This document shows, one piece after another, positions 18,192-27,435 of a stretch of DNA of 64,000 bases; the first letter of the stretch is position 1, and each line of letters starts with the position of its first letter. The notes beneath the pieces were generated by a model that ran no database searches, was not told the DNA's origin, and saw only the letters and a program-made list of their open reading frames with translations. Position numbers and translations under genes: made by a program. Source of the stretch: AP-15 sp963818695 (GTDB lineage: Bacteria > Pseudomonadota > Alphaproteobacteria > ATCC43930 > CGMCC-115725); the NCBI GenBank assembly GCA_963818695.1, contig CAWFTG010000005.1, forward strand, positions 186,001 to 250,000. Direction: 5' to 3'.

Positions 18192-19583
18192 TCAGGCGTC
18201 GACCCGGTTTTCTACCGGCAGGATATGCCCCGGCCATTTGCGTTCGATCCAGTTCGTGAGGAGCTTTGCGGCACCAACCGCGAGGGCCACCGCAATGATC
18301 CATCGCGCAAGGATCATCAGCCCCGGCCCCGTCGGTTGCGGCCACGGAGTTTTCCACAGCACATCGGCGCGGTCGAGCATCCAATGCCAAGCCGTATGGG
18401 CGACGATTGCAGACACCACGATGATCCCCATCCGTCCGGACATCGCGCCCCGGAACAGCAAGGCCAATGCCGGAACGAAGACGCACAGAACGGCGAGCTG
18501 GCCGATCTCGATCCCCACATTGAACGAGAAGAGCGACACCAGCAGGTTCGACCCGGCGAACTGCAATTGCTCCTTGAGGATGTCGGCGAAGCCGAAGCCG
18601 TGAACGAGGCCGAAGAGCCCGGCAATGATCCAGCGCCGGTTCAGGTTGGCGCCGACGATATTCTCGAGCGCCATGTAGACGATCGATACGGCGATGGCCA
18701 TTTCTATGAAGGGAGGAAACCACGCACCGACCGGAGCAATGTTATAGGCGGTGCCGATCAACGTTATCGAGTGCCCGACAGTGAATGCCGTGATCACGGG
18801 TATCAGTGGTTTGACGCGGCGAAAGGGGATGACCAGGCACAGCAGAAACAGCAGATGGTCGATGCCGCTCAAAATATGCTCGATACCGAGTCTGACGAAC
18901 CCGCCGGCCGCTTGGTACCACGCCGGATCAAGGGCCACGCGGCCCGATCCGCCGGTGATTATCATGGCCCGAGCGTCTTCGCCGAGCGGGATATAACGAA
19001 CAGTCAGCTTGGTGTAATCCCCGAGATCGGCGGCAAGGCGCGTCTCTATCGAGAAAACGGATTTGGGCGAGGAGATCGGATAGACGAAATGGGCGTCTAA
19101 ATAGCCCAGCTGGAAGGCGATGACGGTGTCCGGCGCCAGTGGCTCGGCCACCTGCACGACCGCCTGATCATAGTCTTCGAACGAGCGATCCGAGAGCGGA
19201 GCCAGCTGACCGGCGGAGCTCGAAGGCACGAGACGAACGTTGCCTTCCCAAAGCTCGAAAGCGGTGGCCAGAGCCTTGAGCGCGGTTTCGACGGCGGGCC
19301 TGGACACCGCAATGTTGTAGTGGTCCCCCACGAGCGGAAACGGCACCCCGAGCAAAAGGTCCAGAGGCACGCGGACCACCAAGTCGGCTTGGTGCGGTTC
19401 GATCTTGACGAAGCTGTTCATGATCCGGTTGACCGGCAGATCATGGGCACCTGTCGGTGTCGAACCCAAGATCGTGCAGAACAGCCAGATGGCCGAGCAG
19501 CAAATCCAACGCTTCAACATTGGCAGGACTCTTTCGCCGCGCATCGCAGCGGCCAAGAAGCGCCGCTTCTTGACCGCTGGCAC
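18192..19583 (-). CDS. HupE/UreJ-family membrane protein, long form
   Basis: A polytopic inner-membrane protein of 463 residues. After a signal-like segment (MLKRWICCSAIWLF) there is a periplasmic-type domain of about 200 residues, then a C-terminal set of about seven membrane helices. The HupE/UreJ signature HX5DH is present (HILSGIDHLLF), with FTVGHSITL and LVHGFGFAD. HupE/UreJ proteins are linked to nickel permeation for hydrogenase and urease; long forms are less well characterised. It follows the NHL gene by 18 bases on the same strand and converges on nikR. The start is uncertain: 19583, 19541 or 19520 (just before the signal-like segment). Confidence 0.82.
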   Translation of the reverse strand: MPAVKKRRFLAAAMRGERVLPMLKRWICCSAIWLFCTILGSTPTGAHDLPVNRIMNSFVKIEPHQADLVVRVPLDLLLGVPFPLVGDHYNIAVSRPAVETALKALATAFELWEGNVRLVPSSSAGQLAPLSDRSFEDYDQAVVQVAEPLAPDTVIAFQLGYLDAHFVYPISSPKSVFSIETRLAADLGDYTKLTVRYIPLGEDARAMIITGGSGRVALDPAWYQAAGGFVRLGIEHILSGIDHLLFLLCLVIPFRRVKPLIPVITAFTVGHSITLIGTAYNIAPVGAWFPPFIEMAIAVSIVYMALENIVGANLNRRWIIAGLFGLVHGFGFADILKEQLQFAGSNLLVSLFSFNVGIEIGQLAVLCVFVPALALLFRGAMSGRMGIIVVSAIVAHTAWHWMLDRADVLWKTPWPQPTGPGLMILARWIIAVALAVGAAKLLTNWIERKWPGHILPVENRVDA

Positions 19584-19601
19584 AGCCGGGCTTACGTGCT
19601 T

Positions 19602-21087
19602 CTAGTGCCCGTATCTTACCGGCACGAACTTCTGGATGCGGCGTCCGGTGATCGTTTCGGCAACATAGATGTTGCCTTTCGAATCAACGCCGACAGTGTG
19701 GCTGTAGGCGAAGTGGCCCTCGTTATGCCCGGGGCACGGGATGATCCCGCAGACGCCGAGAGCGCCGAACACGGTCGCGGTTGCCTTGTCCAACAGCCAC
19801 ACGTTGTCGTTGTTCAGATCGACATCGACGATGGCATTCTGGCTGGTCGGGCTCTTGGTCGCGAGATAGTCGACATTGGGCCAGAAATCCATGTCGCATG
19901 CTCGCGTCGTGGTGGAGCCCAGAATTGCGGCGGTGTCTTCCGGGGCAAAGCTTGCGAACGCGTTGATGCCGTCATTAAAGCCGGCAGGGGGGGTCTGGCC
20001 GGCATTGCCGCCGATGTTGATGATCCGCGATGGGGTGCACAACGGCTGCGGCACGAGGGCCGTCGATGGGGCACCGCAACTTCTGGAGAACACCTGGATT
20101 CGGCTATTGGGGCGATCGCAGGCATAGACATTCCCGTCGTTGCCGAGGACGACGCAATGCGGGTGACCGCCGCCGGACGCCCCGAAGGTCCCGGCAGGAC
20201 ATGCCTGGCTGTTGCTTGCCACGCCGTTGATCATACACGTCTGACCCCACTGGCGATTGTATTGGTAGGTTTGACCTCCATCAGCAGTCGTGTAGACAAC
20301 GATCCGGTGGTTTCCGTAGCCGTCGGCAATATAGACGCTTCCGCGCGTGCCGGTGACCGGATCCGGTAACGGATCCACGGCCATGTCCGGGGGTTCATTC
20401 AGCAGGGTGTGACTGCTGTTGAGGTCGTTGGTCTCGCCGCACGAGCTGAACGGATTGGAGTTTCCCGATGGCAGCGTGCCGTCACACATTCCCTTGGTGC
20501 CGATCTGCGTCACAAAGGTCGCATTGGCGCCCTCGGCGTTGGCGGCCATCGGGTTGTATTTCTGAACGATGCCGTCGCCGTTTCCGCCGACCCAGACGTA
20601 ACCCTGGTAATCGACATAGCAGCCATGCGCGCCGTGCGGCATATAGGCCGCATACCCGTAATCCGCCCCCGTTTGGATCAGGCTGGGATTCCCCCATCCG
20701 GCGACGACATTTCCATCGGAATCGAATGCGACGACCGGGGGAGACGGGATCGCCCCCCCTGCGGTGGCGTCGTTCCCGTTGATGGCCCCGGACTCGTTTC
20801 CTTGCAGGACGCCGTTGACGGTGACACCGACCTCCCATCCGCGGTTGAAGGTGTAAACGTTATCGCGCATGTCGATGCAGCTTGCCGGCGACCTCGCCTT
20901 GCACCCAGGCGTGCGCCTTACCATCGGTCCCGACGGGGGCCGGCAGCGGGTTGGGCCACGAACCATCGACCGCGAAGACCGGCCGACTGCTGCTGTCCGC
21001 GTTCGCGAGCGGATGCCATCCGCCGATCGTAATAACCATTGCGGCAAGCACCGCGCCGCCGAAATAGGCATATCGTCTGGTCTTCAT
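19602..21087 (-). CDS. Exported NHL-repeat beta-propeller protein, frameshifted
   Basis: Begins with a signal peptide (MKTRRYAYFGGAVLAAMVIT) and a strong GGAGGA ribosome site. The frame breaks at 20882-20883 (one extra base); repair gives WVQGEVAGSCIDMRDNVYTF. The mature part contains repeated NHL-type units such as HCVVLGNDGNVYACDRPNSR and VGVDSKGNIYVAETITGRRI, so a six-bladed periplasmic propeller is likely. Several cysteines (for example SCGE and CPGH) could form disulfides. It is directly upstream of the HupE-like gene, suggesting joint expression. A binding or enzymatic (lyase-like) role cannot be told from sequence. Confidence 0.8.
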
Positions 21088-21198
21088 CGTTTCCTCCTCG
21101 GGCTAGCACTTTCACTGTGGCCGCCTCTGTTCTCGTCAATTTTATTTTTGAATGTGCCGCGCTTTCTCTACTCCTCGGCTGAAACGCAAAGCGCAAAA

Positions 21199-21263
21199 AC
21201 CTTAAGGTTAATGCTACCCTTAGGTGTGAGAGTGGTCAAGTTGAATTGTTAAAATTATTTAAC
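21199..21263. promoter_or_regulatory. Candidate operator sites in a divergent promoter region
   Basis: The NHL gene (minus) and an amidohydrolase (plus) diverge here. Two symmetric AT-rich elements stand out: ACCTTAAGG-N9-CCCTTAGGT at 21199-21225, an imperfect inverted repeat, and GTTAAA-ATTA-TTTAAC at 21248-21263, a perfect one. They resemble regulator binding sites, but I cannot assign a regulator. Confidence 0.35.
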
Positions 21264-21476
21264 GTTAATCCAGATTTTTCGGCCGGCACTGCCATGCGCC
21301 GAGGTTCGAGGGATGTCATGCCTGGCAGGCGGAGCGTCCGCGACAGGACGGACCCGGCAGAGATGACGGGGGGCCTTGCGCTGCGTGCAAGGCTCAGGGC
21401 CGATCGCTTGTGGCGAAGCGCTCGGAATACCCCCACAATGGATAGTGTTATACCCCGACTTCTCCGGAGAAAATCC

Positions 21477-22949
21477 ATGAGCGCGCATATGACCCCTGAA
21501 CAGGTTCGGTCGAAAATCGACCATCCGATCGTCGATGGCGACGGGCATTGGGTCGAATACGATCCGGTGTTCAGCGACAAGATGCGCAAGGTCGGCGGCG
21601 ATCTCGCCGCGGACGGCTTTCTGCAGGCGATGGGGACGACCCGCGAATTGCTGTCGATGCCGGTCGCCGAGCGCCGCGAGAAACGCCTGGGCCAGCAGGC
21701 GTTCTGGGCGCGCCAGGCGGAGAACACGCTCGACCGCGCCACCGCGATGATGCCGAAGCTGCTGTACGATCGCCTCGACGAACTCGGCCTCGACTTTGTC
21801 GTCGTCTACCCGACCGCCGGGCTGCGCTTGCCGCGCATCCAGGACGACGCGACGCGGCGCGCCGTGATCCGCGCCTACAACATCGTCTCGGCCGATTATT
21901 TCAGCGGCCTCGCCGACCGGCTGACCCCGGCCGCGATCATCCCGATGCACACGCCGGACGAGGCGATCGCCGAGCTCGAATTCGCCACCAAGCAATTGGG
22001 CTCGAAGGTCGGCATGTTCGGCAGCAACATGGCGCGCAAGGTGCCGGCGGCCGCCGCCAACGACCCCGACACCGCGCGCTTTGCGGTGTGGTACGACGTG
22101 CTCGGGCTCGACAGCGAATACGATTACGACCCGGTCTGGTCGAAATGCGTCGAATTGGGGATCGCGCCGACCTTCCACAGCGCGTCGAGCAGTCAGGGCC
22201 TGCGGCTGTCGCCGACCAATTTCACCTACAACCACATCGGCCATTTCGCGGCGGCCGGGCATGCGACCGCCAAGGCGATCTTCCTCGGCGGCGTCACGCG
22301 GCGCTTCCCGGAATTGCGCTTCGCGTTCCTCGAAGGCGGCGTCGGCTGGGCCTCGCAGCTGTTCGGCGACCTGATCGAGCATTGGGAGCGGCGCAGCGCC
22401 AAGGCATTGGAGCGCATGCATCCCGACAAGCTCGACCGCGCCAAATTGATGAGCCTCGTCGAGAAATATGGCTACAGCGACATCGCCGGGGCATTGCGCG
22501 AGCGCGGGGGCCTGCCCGACCCCGAACAGGCGTATCTCACCGGCAATCTCGAGAACATCGACGATTTCTCGGCCTGCCAGATCACCCGCAAGGAGGACTG
22601 GGTCGACCTCTACGCCAAGCCCTATTACTTCGGCTGCGAAGCGGACGACCGCATGAACGCCGCCGCGTTCGGCCGGAGCAACCCGTTCGGGTCGAAGCTC
22701 AACGCGATCTTCAGTTCGGACATCGGGCATTTCGACGTGATCGACATGCGCCACCCCTTGCCCGAGGCCTACGAGCTGGTCGAGGACGGCCACATCACCG
22801 CCGACAATTTCCGCGCTTTCACCTTCGAGAATGCGGTGCGGTTATGGGGCACACAAAACCCGCGTTTCTTCGAGGGCACCCGCGTCGCCAAGGAGGCCGC
22901 CGCCATCCTCGCCACCGCGCAAACCCCAACCCTCGCCGCCGCCGAATAA
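21477..22949 (+). CDS. Amidohydrolase-2 family metal-dependent hydrolase
   Basis: A 490-residue TIM-barrel enzyme. The N-terminal metal site is DGDGHWVEYD, a degenerate form of the usual HxH in which the first His is replaced, as occurs in one branch of this family. AFLEGGVGWASQL and the late SSDIGHFDVID follow the amidohydrolase-2 layout. The start at 21477 (MSAHMTPEQ) has CGGAGA upstream; the frame extends further but without a protein-like sequence. A GC hairpin follows the stop. The length is well above the ACMSD norm of about 330, so it belongs to the long form found in catabolic clusters of soil bacteria. Substrate unknown. Confidence 0.85.
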   Translation: MSAHMTPEQVRSKIDHPIVDGDGHWVEYDPVFSDKMRKVGGDLAADGFLQAMGTTRELLSMPVAERREKRLGQQAFWARQAENTLDRATAMMPKLLYDRLDELGLDFVVVYPTAGLRLPRIQDDATRRAVIRAYNIVSADYFSGLADRLTPAAIIPMHTPDEAIAELEFATKQLGSKVGMFGSNMARKVPAAAANDPDTARFAVWYDVLGLDSEYDYDPVWSKCVELGIAPTFHSASSSQGLRLSPTNFTYNHIGHFAAAGHATAKAIFLGGVTRRFPELRFAFLEGGVGWASQLFGDLIEHWERRSAKALERMHPDKLDRAKLMSLVEKYGYSDIAGALRERGGLPDPEQAYLTGNLENIDDFSACQITRKEDWVDLYAKPYYFGCEADDRMNAAAFGRSNPFGSKLNAIFSSDIGHFDVIDMRHPLPEAYELVEDGHITADNFRAFTFENAVRLWGTQNPRFFEGTRVAKEAAAILATAQTPTLAAAE

Positions 22950-22959
22950 CCCGGCACCG

Positions 22960-22989
22960 CAGCGCCGCCCATCCGGCGGCGGCGCTGCT
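22960..22989 (+). terminator. Probable transcription terminator hairpin
   Basis: An 11-bp perfect stem (22960-22970 with 22979-22989, GCAGCGCCGCC on the left) lies ten bases after the amidohydrolase stop and is followed by TTTCG. The T-run is short, so termination may be weak. Confidence 0.55.
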
Positions 22990-23024
22990 TTCGTGCAGTA
23001 CCGCGCTGCCAGCCTAATTCCCGG

Positions 23025-24618
23025 CTACGCGAAGTGTTGCACGCTGTAATCGACCACGGCCTGGCCTGTCAGCTCCGCAGTAGCATTGGCCCCCCGTACG
23101 AAGAAGCGTTGCGCGGCGCCGTCCTTGACGAAAGCCGGCTTCGGGCCGCACTCGCAGCGAACTGACATCACCCAGCCGCCGTCATGTTCTACGAACTCGG
23201 GATGGACGTAGGGCAGGAAGAGCTCCCCGATCCGGTCGCGTATCAAGTTGACCAGATGCAAACTCATTTTATCCTCATTGGGGAAACCGTCGGCCGCCAA
23301 GCCTGTTACGGAGCCGTCGTCGGCGACACCGATCAGCAGCGTTCCTCCACCGGCATTCAGGAAGGCGGCAATGGTCTTCAGAGCTGCCATCTGCATTTTG
23401 TCGTCGGGTTGGCCTGTGTGGAGGTTCGTTCGAAGCGTCGACTTGAACTCCACCCCTTCGGTCTCGCCGCCCGTGATCAGCTCGGCCGTGGTCGGCGCTA
23501 CGTCCGCTGCCGGCGGTCCTCCACGCAATCGCTCCCATGCGGCTCGGACTACGTCCGCCATGCGCCGACGGCGCTCACTCAGAAACGTATCGTGGGCATT
23601 GTCCACCACTCAGGCGGCAACGCATGGTGGAACCGATCATCTTTCGACAGCGTGACGTCTAGCGGAGGCGCGTAAATACCGGGCGCCGTAGCGCCCACCT
23701 TCAGGTTGTCTGGCCATTCGGCGGGCCGGGTCGATCACGCCGGTAGTCGGGACACGGCCTCGGAGGGCCGCATGGACAGCTTCCAGCTTTCCGCGTTTCA
23801 ATCCCAAGCCGACCATCACACGCAACAACTGGTCGGGCGATGGCGCGATGAAATAATTCTTCGGACTAGGCTTGCCGTCTGGCGGGCCGGCGGCGGCACG
23901 CGCGAAAGCTTCCAGGTCCTTGCGGCCTTCATCCCAAAAGACCGACATCAAGGTCAGGATGAAATCTGCCTGATTGAGCTTGGTGCCTTGGCCGTTGATA
24001 CGCACGAACACCTCGGCCACCGTGTCCACACCGGCCTCGGTGGTAAGCACGAGCGCGTTGAACGGGTGCTGCGCGAGCGCCACAAGACCGCCGATCGCCG
24101 TCTGGATCCGACTGGTCTCCTCCGCAGTGAGCGCGCGCACCGCGCCCAACTCTCTGAGATAATCATTCGCAACCTTGAAGGCGTTCGCCCCCGGCTTCCA
24201 CACCTCGGTCACGTTTGATATGAAGGCGCGGTCCTGAGCGGTCGCTGCGTTCGCAACCTCGAACCGCTCTGCAAGCGGATCAAAGGCGATGCGGATACGC
24301 TCGCGCGAATAATCAGCGCGGATCACTTCAGCGCCGCTAATCACGGCGTAGAGCGAGGTCAACCGCTGTTGCCCATCGACTATAGCGAGGCTTGGCGTCT
24401 CCTCCTTTCCGTTGGTCCCGATCCCCTTCAAGCCCGCACCCGTCTCCCACAACAGCAGGAAACCACACGGATAGCCGTGGTAGAGGGAATCAAAGAGGTC
24501 GCGAATTTTAGCGTTGGGCCAAACGAATGGCCGCTGAAGTTCGGGGAGACCGATCGCGCCGCGGCCGATTTCGTGGATCAGCGTAGCGAGCGGATAGGTG
24601 GTTGTGCGATAGAGACAT
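23025..24618 (-). CDS. DUF262 (GmrSD-like) plus AlbA-domain fusion protein, frameshifted
   Basis: Predicted defence-type protein. The N-terminal DUF262/ParB-like nuclease domain shows GLPELQRPFVWPNAKIRDLFDS (family pattern) and IVDGQQRLTSLYAV, the DGQQR signature. The C-terminal part is a Schlafen AlbA_2 domain with EGVEFKSTLRTNLHTG, NAGGGTLLIGVADDG and NEDKMSLHLVNLIRDRIG. Three frame breaks are needed to read it as one protein: near 24612 (one extra base), 23711 (one extra) and 23605 (one missing). The repaired length is about 531 residues. DUF262 proteins include the GmrSD modification-dependent restriction enzymes. It lies just downstream of the HepT/MntA genes on the same strand. Confidence 0.72.
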
Positions 24619-24672
24619 CTCTACACTTAACTGAAGACCTGTCGAATTTCCAGAACTCCCGGTTTCGCCACC

Positions 24673-25029
24673 CTACCGCTCGGCGGCTCGTTCCCTCGCC
24701 AGCTCCTCGCGGCAGACGTTCTCCAAGGGTGGTAAGTCGTCATGCACAACGCGCCAAAGCACATCGTAGGCAACCCGCTCGTACTCGTGGCGCAGTACAT
24801 TGCCAATCCCCGCCACTTTCGACCACGGGATTTCCGGATGCCTGCGTTTCAGCTCATCGTTTAAATGCCGGCTGGCCTCAGAGATGATTTCGATGCCGCG
24901 CTCGACCAGCCATCGCTTGCGTATGTCGGATTCCAAGATCTCGAGCGTCATGCCTGTCAGTTCGCTGCGGATCAGCTCAACGGCCTCAATGATGTCGGTG
25001 AGGCGTGCAATCGGTGACGGCGCGGGCAT
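24673..25029 (-). CDS. hepT: HepT-like RNase toxin (DUF86)
   Basis: A 118-residue all-helical protein of the HepT/DUF86 family, the toxin of the HepT/MntA pair. The conserved helix carries NVLRHEYERVAYDVLW, with N77, R80, H81 and Y83 corresponding to the RX4-6HXY active-site region. The spacing between Arg and His is compressed, as in the IGNVLRHEY subgroup. Its start overlaps the stop of the mntA-like gene by one base (TAATG), so the two are coupled. MntA neutralises HepT by adding AMP units to its Tyr, which is present here. Confidence 0.87.
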   Translation of the reverse strand: MPAPSPIARLTDIIEAVELIRSELTGMTLEILESDIRKRWLVERGIEIISEASRHLNDELKRRHPEIPWSKVAGIGNVLRHEYERVAYDVLWRVVHDDLPPLENVCREELARERAAER

Positions 25030-25322
25030 TAAAAAACGCGCAGCGCCGAGGCCTCAATCCGCTCTCGGAGAGCCGGGTGCAAGCTGCGCCGGGTCATGAT
25101 GTCGGTTTTGCGCCCAAGGATTCGAGCGGCCGCCTCTTTCACGTCCATCAACTCGAATAGCCCGAGAGAGCCCTCGGGATGGTCAAAGAACAGGTCGACA
25201 TCGGAATTTTCGCGGGCCTCTCCACGCGCCGTCGAGCCGAACAGGAAGAGATGCTCGACGCCGAGCCGTTTCAACTCGGCTTCGTGTTGCTTGAGCTTGG
25301 TGACCGCTTCGGTGCGTTCCAT
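25029..25322 (-). CDS. mntA: MntA-like minimal nucleotidyltransferase antitoxin
   Basis: A 97-residue nucleotidyltransferase with the MNT motif GSX10DXD: G29-S30 in FLFGSTARGE and D41/D43 in NSDVDLFFD. This matches MntA antitoxins that AMPylate HepT. The start at 25322 (MERTEAV) has GAGG upstream; the open frame continues to 25619 but that part runs through a fragment copied from an amidohydrolase gene. It precedes hepT, the usual order for many such modules. Confidence 0.88.
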   Translation of the reverse strand: MERTEAVTKLKQHEAELKRLGVEHLFLFGSTARGEARENSDVDLFFDHPEGSLGLFELMDVKEAAARILGRKTDIMTRRSLHPALRERIEASALRVF

Positions 25323-25431
25323 CGTTCCGCCTCTTATTTTGAGCATAGCACAAACAGTGCCCTCGCTAAATGCGGGCCCGTGCGACGGTACGTTTCCTGG
25401 AACCCCGAAAGGATTGGGCCGGCGCGCATGA

Positions 25432-25498
25432 TCGAAGGTCGGCATGTTCGGCAGCAACATGGCGAGGAAGGCGCCAGCGGCCGCCGCCAACGACCCCG
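25432..25498 (+). pseudogene. Fragment of an amidohydrolase gene, paralogous to the gene at 21477-22949
   Basis: About 66 bases here match 22002-22068 inside the amidohydrolase gene with only four mismatches that I can count, reading KVGMFGSNMA in the same frame. The match stops abruptly on both sides; after it both copies continue with different sequence. This is either a leftover of a second amidohydrolase gene or a small duplication. It lies directly upstream of the mntA-hepT module. Confidence 0.75.
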
Positions 25499-25524
25499 CG
25501 CGCCGTGCTCGGCGGCGCTGCCGG

Positions 25525-25941
25525 CTAACGAACCCTCCGGCAAAGATGCGTGTGTCCGTCACGCATGTCTGGGGAAAAACCCAGCGATTCCCAAAATGAA
25601 ACGCTTCCCGGTGCGGCATTGACGGTCACCAACAGGCCGGTAATCCGCGCCCGTTCGAGTAACGCCCTCGCCAAGGTGCGGCCAACCCCGGCTCGCCGGA
25701 ACAGCGGTCTGACGTAAAATCTTCGCATACGCAGAGCACCGGGGAGGACAGGTTCGATTGTGAGACCGCCAATACCGGCGAGCGCTCCAGTTACATGCGC
25801 AGCGAGCAGCGCCTCGCCCGCACCGTCAAAGCGCATCCTGCGCGCTTCCCAATCGGCCGCGAGCCGTTCGACGAACCTATAGCCCTCGTCACGGGCTTCC
25901 GCCCGCAAGGCGTCGAACCCCTCAGGCAAGTTCTCGATCAC
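25525..25941 (-). CDS. GNAT-family N-acetyltransferase
   Basis: A 138-residue acetyl-CoA-dependent transferase. Motif A is clear: MRRFYVRPLFRRAGVGRTLA, in which RRAGVG is the pyrophosphate-binding Q/RxxGxG/A loop. The C-terminal SFWESLGF is the familiar motif B. Substrate unknown. It is on the same strand as mntA and hepT but separated by about 200 bases, so it is probably not part of that module. The extreme C-terminus runs close to the amidohydrolase fragment. Confidence 0.85.
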   Translation of the reverse strand: MIENLPEGFDALRAEARDEGYRFVERLAADWEARRMRFDGAGEALLAAHVTGALAGIGGLTIEPVLPGALRMRRFYVRPLFRRAGVGRTLARALLERARITGLLVTVNAAPGSVSFWESLGFSPDMRDGHTHLCRRVR

Positions 25942-26385
25942 GAGCTGCAGCTGGGACCAGGAATCGATCTCATCCTTGGAGCGCAGCAGAGACCGCGGCT
26001 TGTTGATGGTCGCGACGGATCGCCACCCGAAAATTGCCGCATTGGCATGCTAGTAACATCTCGTTTCGGCACCGGGAGCTTTTTATGCTCGTGATTGTTA
26101 AGCGTTCTGTTGCCGCAGTTCGCCGTCAGTTCGCGAATAACAGCCAGGATTTTGGCTGTTATTTTGGTGTGGCCACCCACGAAACCTCAGGTTTTCTGCG
26201 GGTTTCTACAGCCTCCATGGCTGTTTCTTTGCGGATTATCAGCCAGATCAGCCAGGCCGTTCTCAAAACTCTCACGTCCGGGCTATCCGGCGCAGCTTGC
26301 CCCGACGATGCCCACACGGCTAGCATCGAGCTAGAAGAGGGACAAGCCCGACGCCAATCAAATCGGCGGTCTCCTGGAGCGAAGA
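25942..26385. other. AT-richer gap with a terminator-like hairpin
   Basis: This gap lies between the GNAT gene (minus) and the aldo/keto reductase (plus). The middle part is AT-rich, with a clear hairpin at 26136-26163. No coding frame is convincing: those present lack ribosome sites and recognisable motifs. Confidence 0.4.
26136..26163. terminator. Hairpin of terminator type
   Basis: An 11-bp perfect stem (AATAACAGCCA at 26136-26146 with TGGCTGTTATT at 26153-26163) has a 6-base loop. It is followed by TTGG on the plus strand and preceded by A/T on the other, so it could work in either direction. No gene ends immediately next to it, which suggests that a neighbouring gene has been lost. Confidence 0.55.
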
Positions 26386-27399
26386 GTGACACCAGCCCAC
26401 TCGACCCGTTTCCAGCTCACCCCCGATCTCACGATCTGCCGCCTTGTGAACGGCATGTGGCAGGTCTCTGGCGCGCACGGGTACATCGAGCCGGCCGGCG
26501 CCATCGCAGAGATGTTCTCGTATCACGACGCCGGGCTGACCACTTGGGACCTCGCCGATCATTACGGCCCGGCTGAGGACTTCATCGGAAGCTTCCGGCG
26601 CCAGTTCGCCGCCCGTAACGGGGTCGAGCGGCTTTCCGAGATCCAGGCCTTCACCAAGTGGGTTCCGGCTCCGGGCCGGATGACCCGGCGCGTCGTTGAT
26701 GAAGCGATCGGCATCTCGCTCTCGCGAATGGGAGTGGAATGTCTCGACCTGCTCCAATTCCATTGGTGGGATTACCACGACGAGAATTACCTAGACGCGC
26801 TCCGACATCTCGCAGACCTGCAGCGCGAAGGCAAAATCCGCCACCTCGGGCTGACCAATTTCGATACCGAGCGTCTGGGCGTGATAGCCGACCATGTTCG
26901 CATCGTCTCGAACCAGGTTCAGTACTCGCTCATCGATCGCCGACCCGAGGTCCGAATGGCGGCGTTCTGCTGCGAACAGGAAATTACGCTTCTCGCCTAC
27001 GGCACGCTGCTGGGCGGACTCCTCTCGGAGAAATACCTGGGCCGCCCCGAGCCACGACGGCCCGAGCTCAATACCGCCTCATTACAAAAGTACAAGAACA
27101 TGATCGACGCATGGGGCGGATGGACCCTGTTCCAGGAGTTGCTCGCGGTGCTGAAACAGACCGCCGACAAACATCGGGTGACTATCGCCAATGTCGGTGT
27201 CCGCTACATTCTGGACCGTCCGGCGGTGGCCGGCGTCATCGTCGGCGCGCGGCTCGGCGTAGCGCAGCATATCGCCGAGAACACTCGTGTCTTTGGCTTC
27301 GCCCTTGACCCCGGTGATCTTGCCATGATCGAGGCGGTCCTCGCGAAATCGCGCGACCTGACGCAGATAATCGGCGATTGCGGTGACGAATACCGATAG
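26386..27399 (+). CDS. Aldo/keto reductase
   Basis: A 337-residue NADPH-dependent TIM-barrel oxidoreductase. The catalytic tetrad can be placed: D55 and Y60 (DLADHYGPAEDFIG), K91 (FTKWVP) and H126 (LLQFHWWDY). GLTNFD and GVIVGARLG mark the cofactor region. The start codon is GTG with GGAGCGAAG in front of it. It converges on the enoyl-CoA hydratase gene. Substrate unknown; the family reduces aldehydes and ketones or oxidises sugars. Confidence 0.9.
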   Translation: MTPAHSTRFQLTPDLTICRLVNGMWQVSGAHGYIEPAGAIAEMFSYHDAGLTTWDLADHYGPAEDFIGSFRRQFAARNGVERLSEIQAFTKWVPAPGRMTRRVVDEAIGISLSRMGVECLDLLQFHWWDYHDENYLDALRHLADLQREGKIRHLGLTNFDTERLGVIADHVRIVSNQVQYSLIDRRPEVRMAAFCCEQEITLLAYGTLLGGLLSEKYLGRPEPRRPELNTASLQKYKNMIDAWGGWTLFQELLAVLKQTADKHRVTIANVGVRYILDRPAVAGVIVGARLGVAQHIAENTRVFGFALDPGDLAMIEAVLAKSRDLTQIIGDCGDEYR

Positions 27400-27435
27400 C
27401 GGCCAGCCTCTTCGATACCTCGGCTGATCGCCGGC

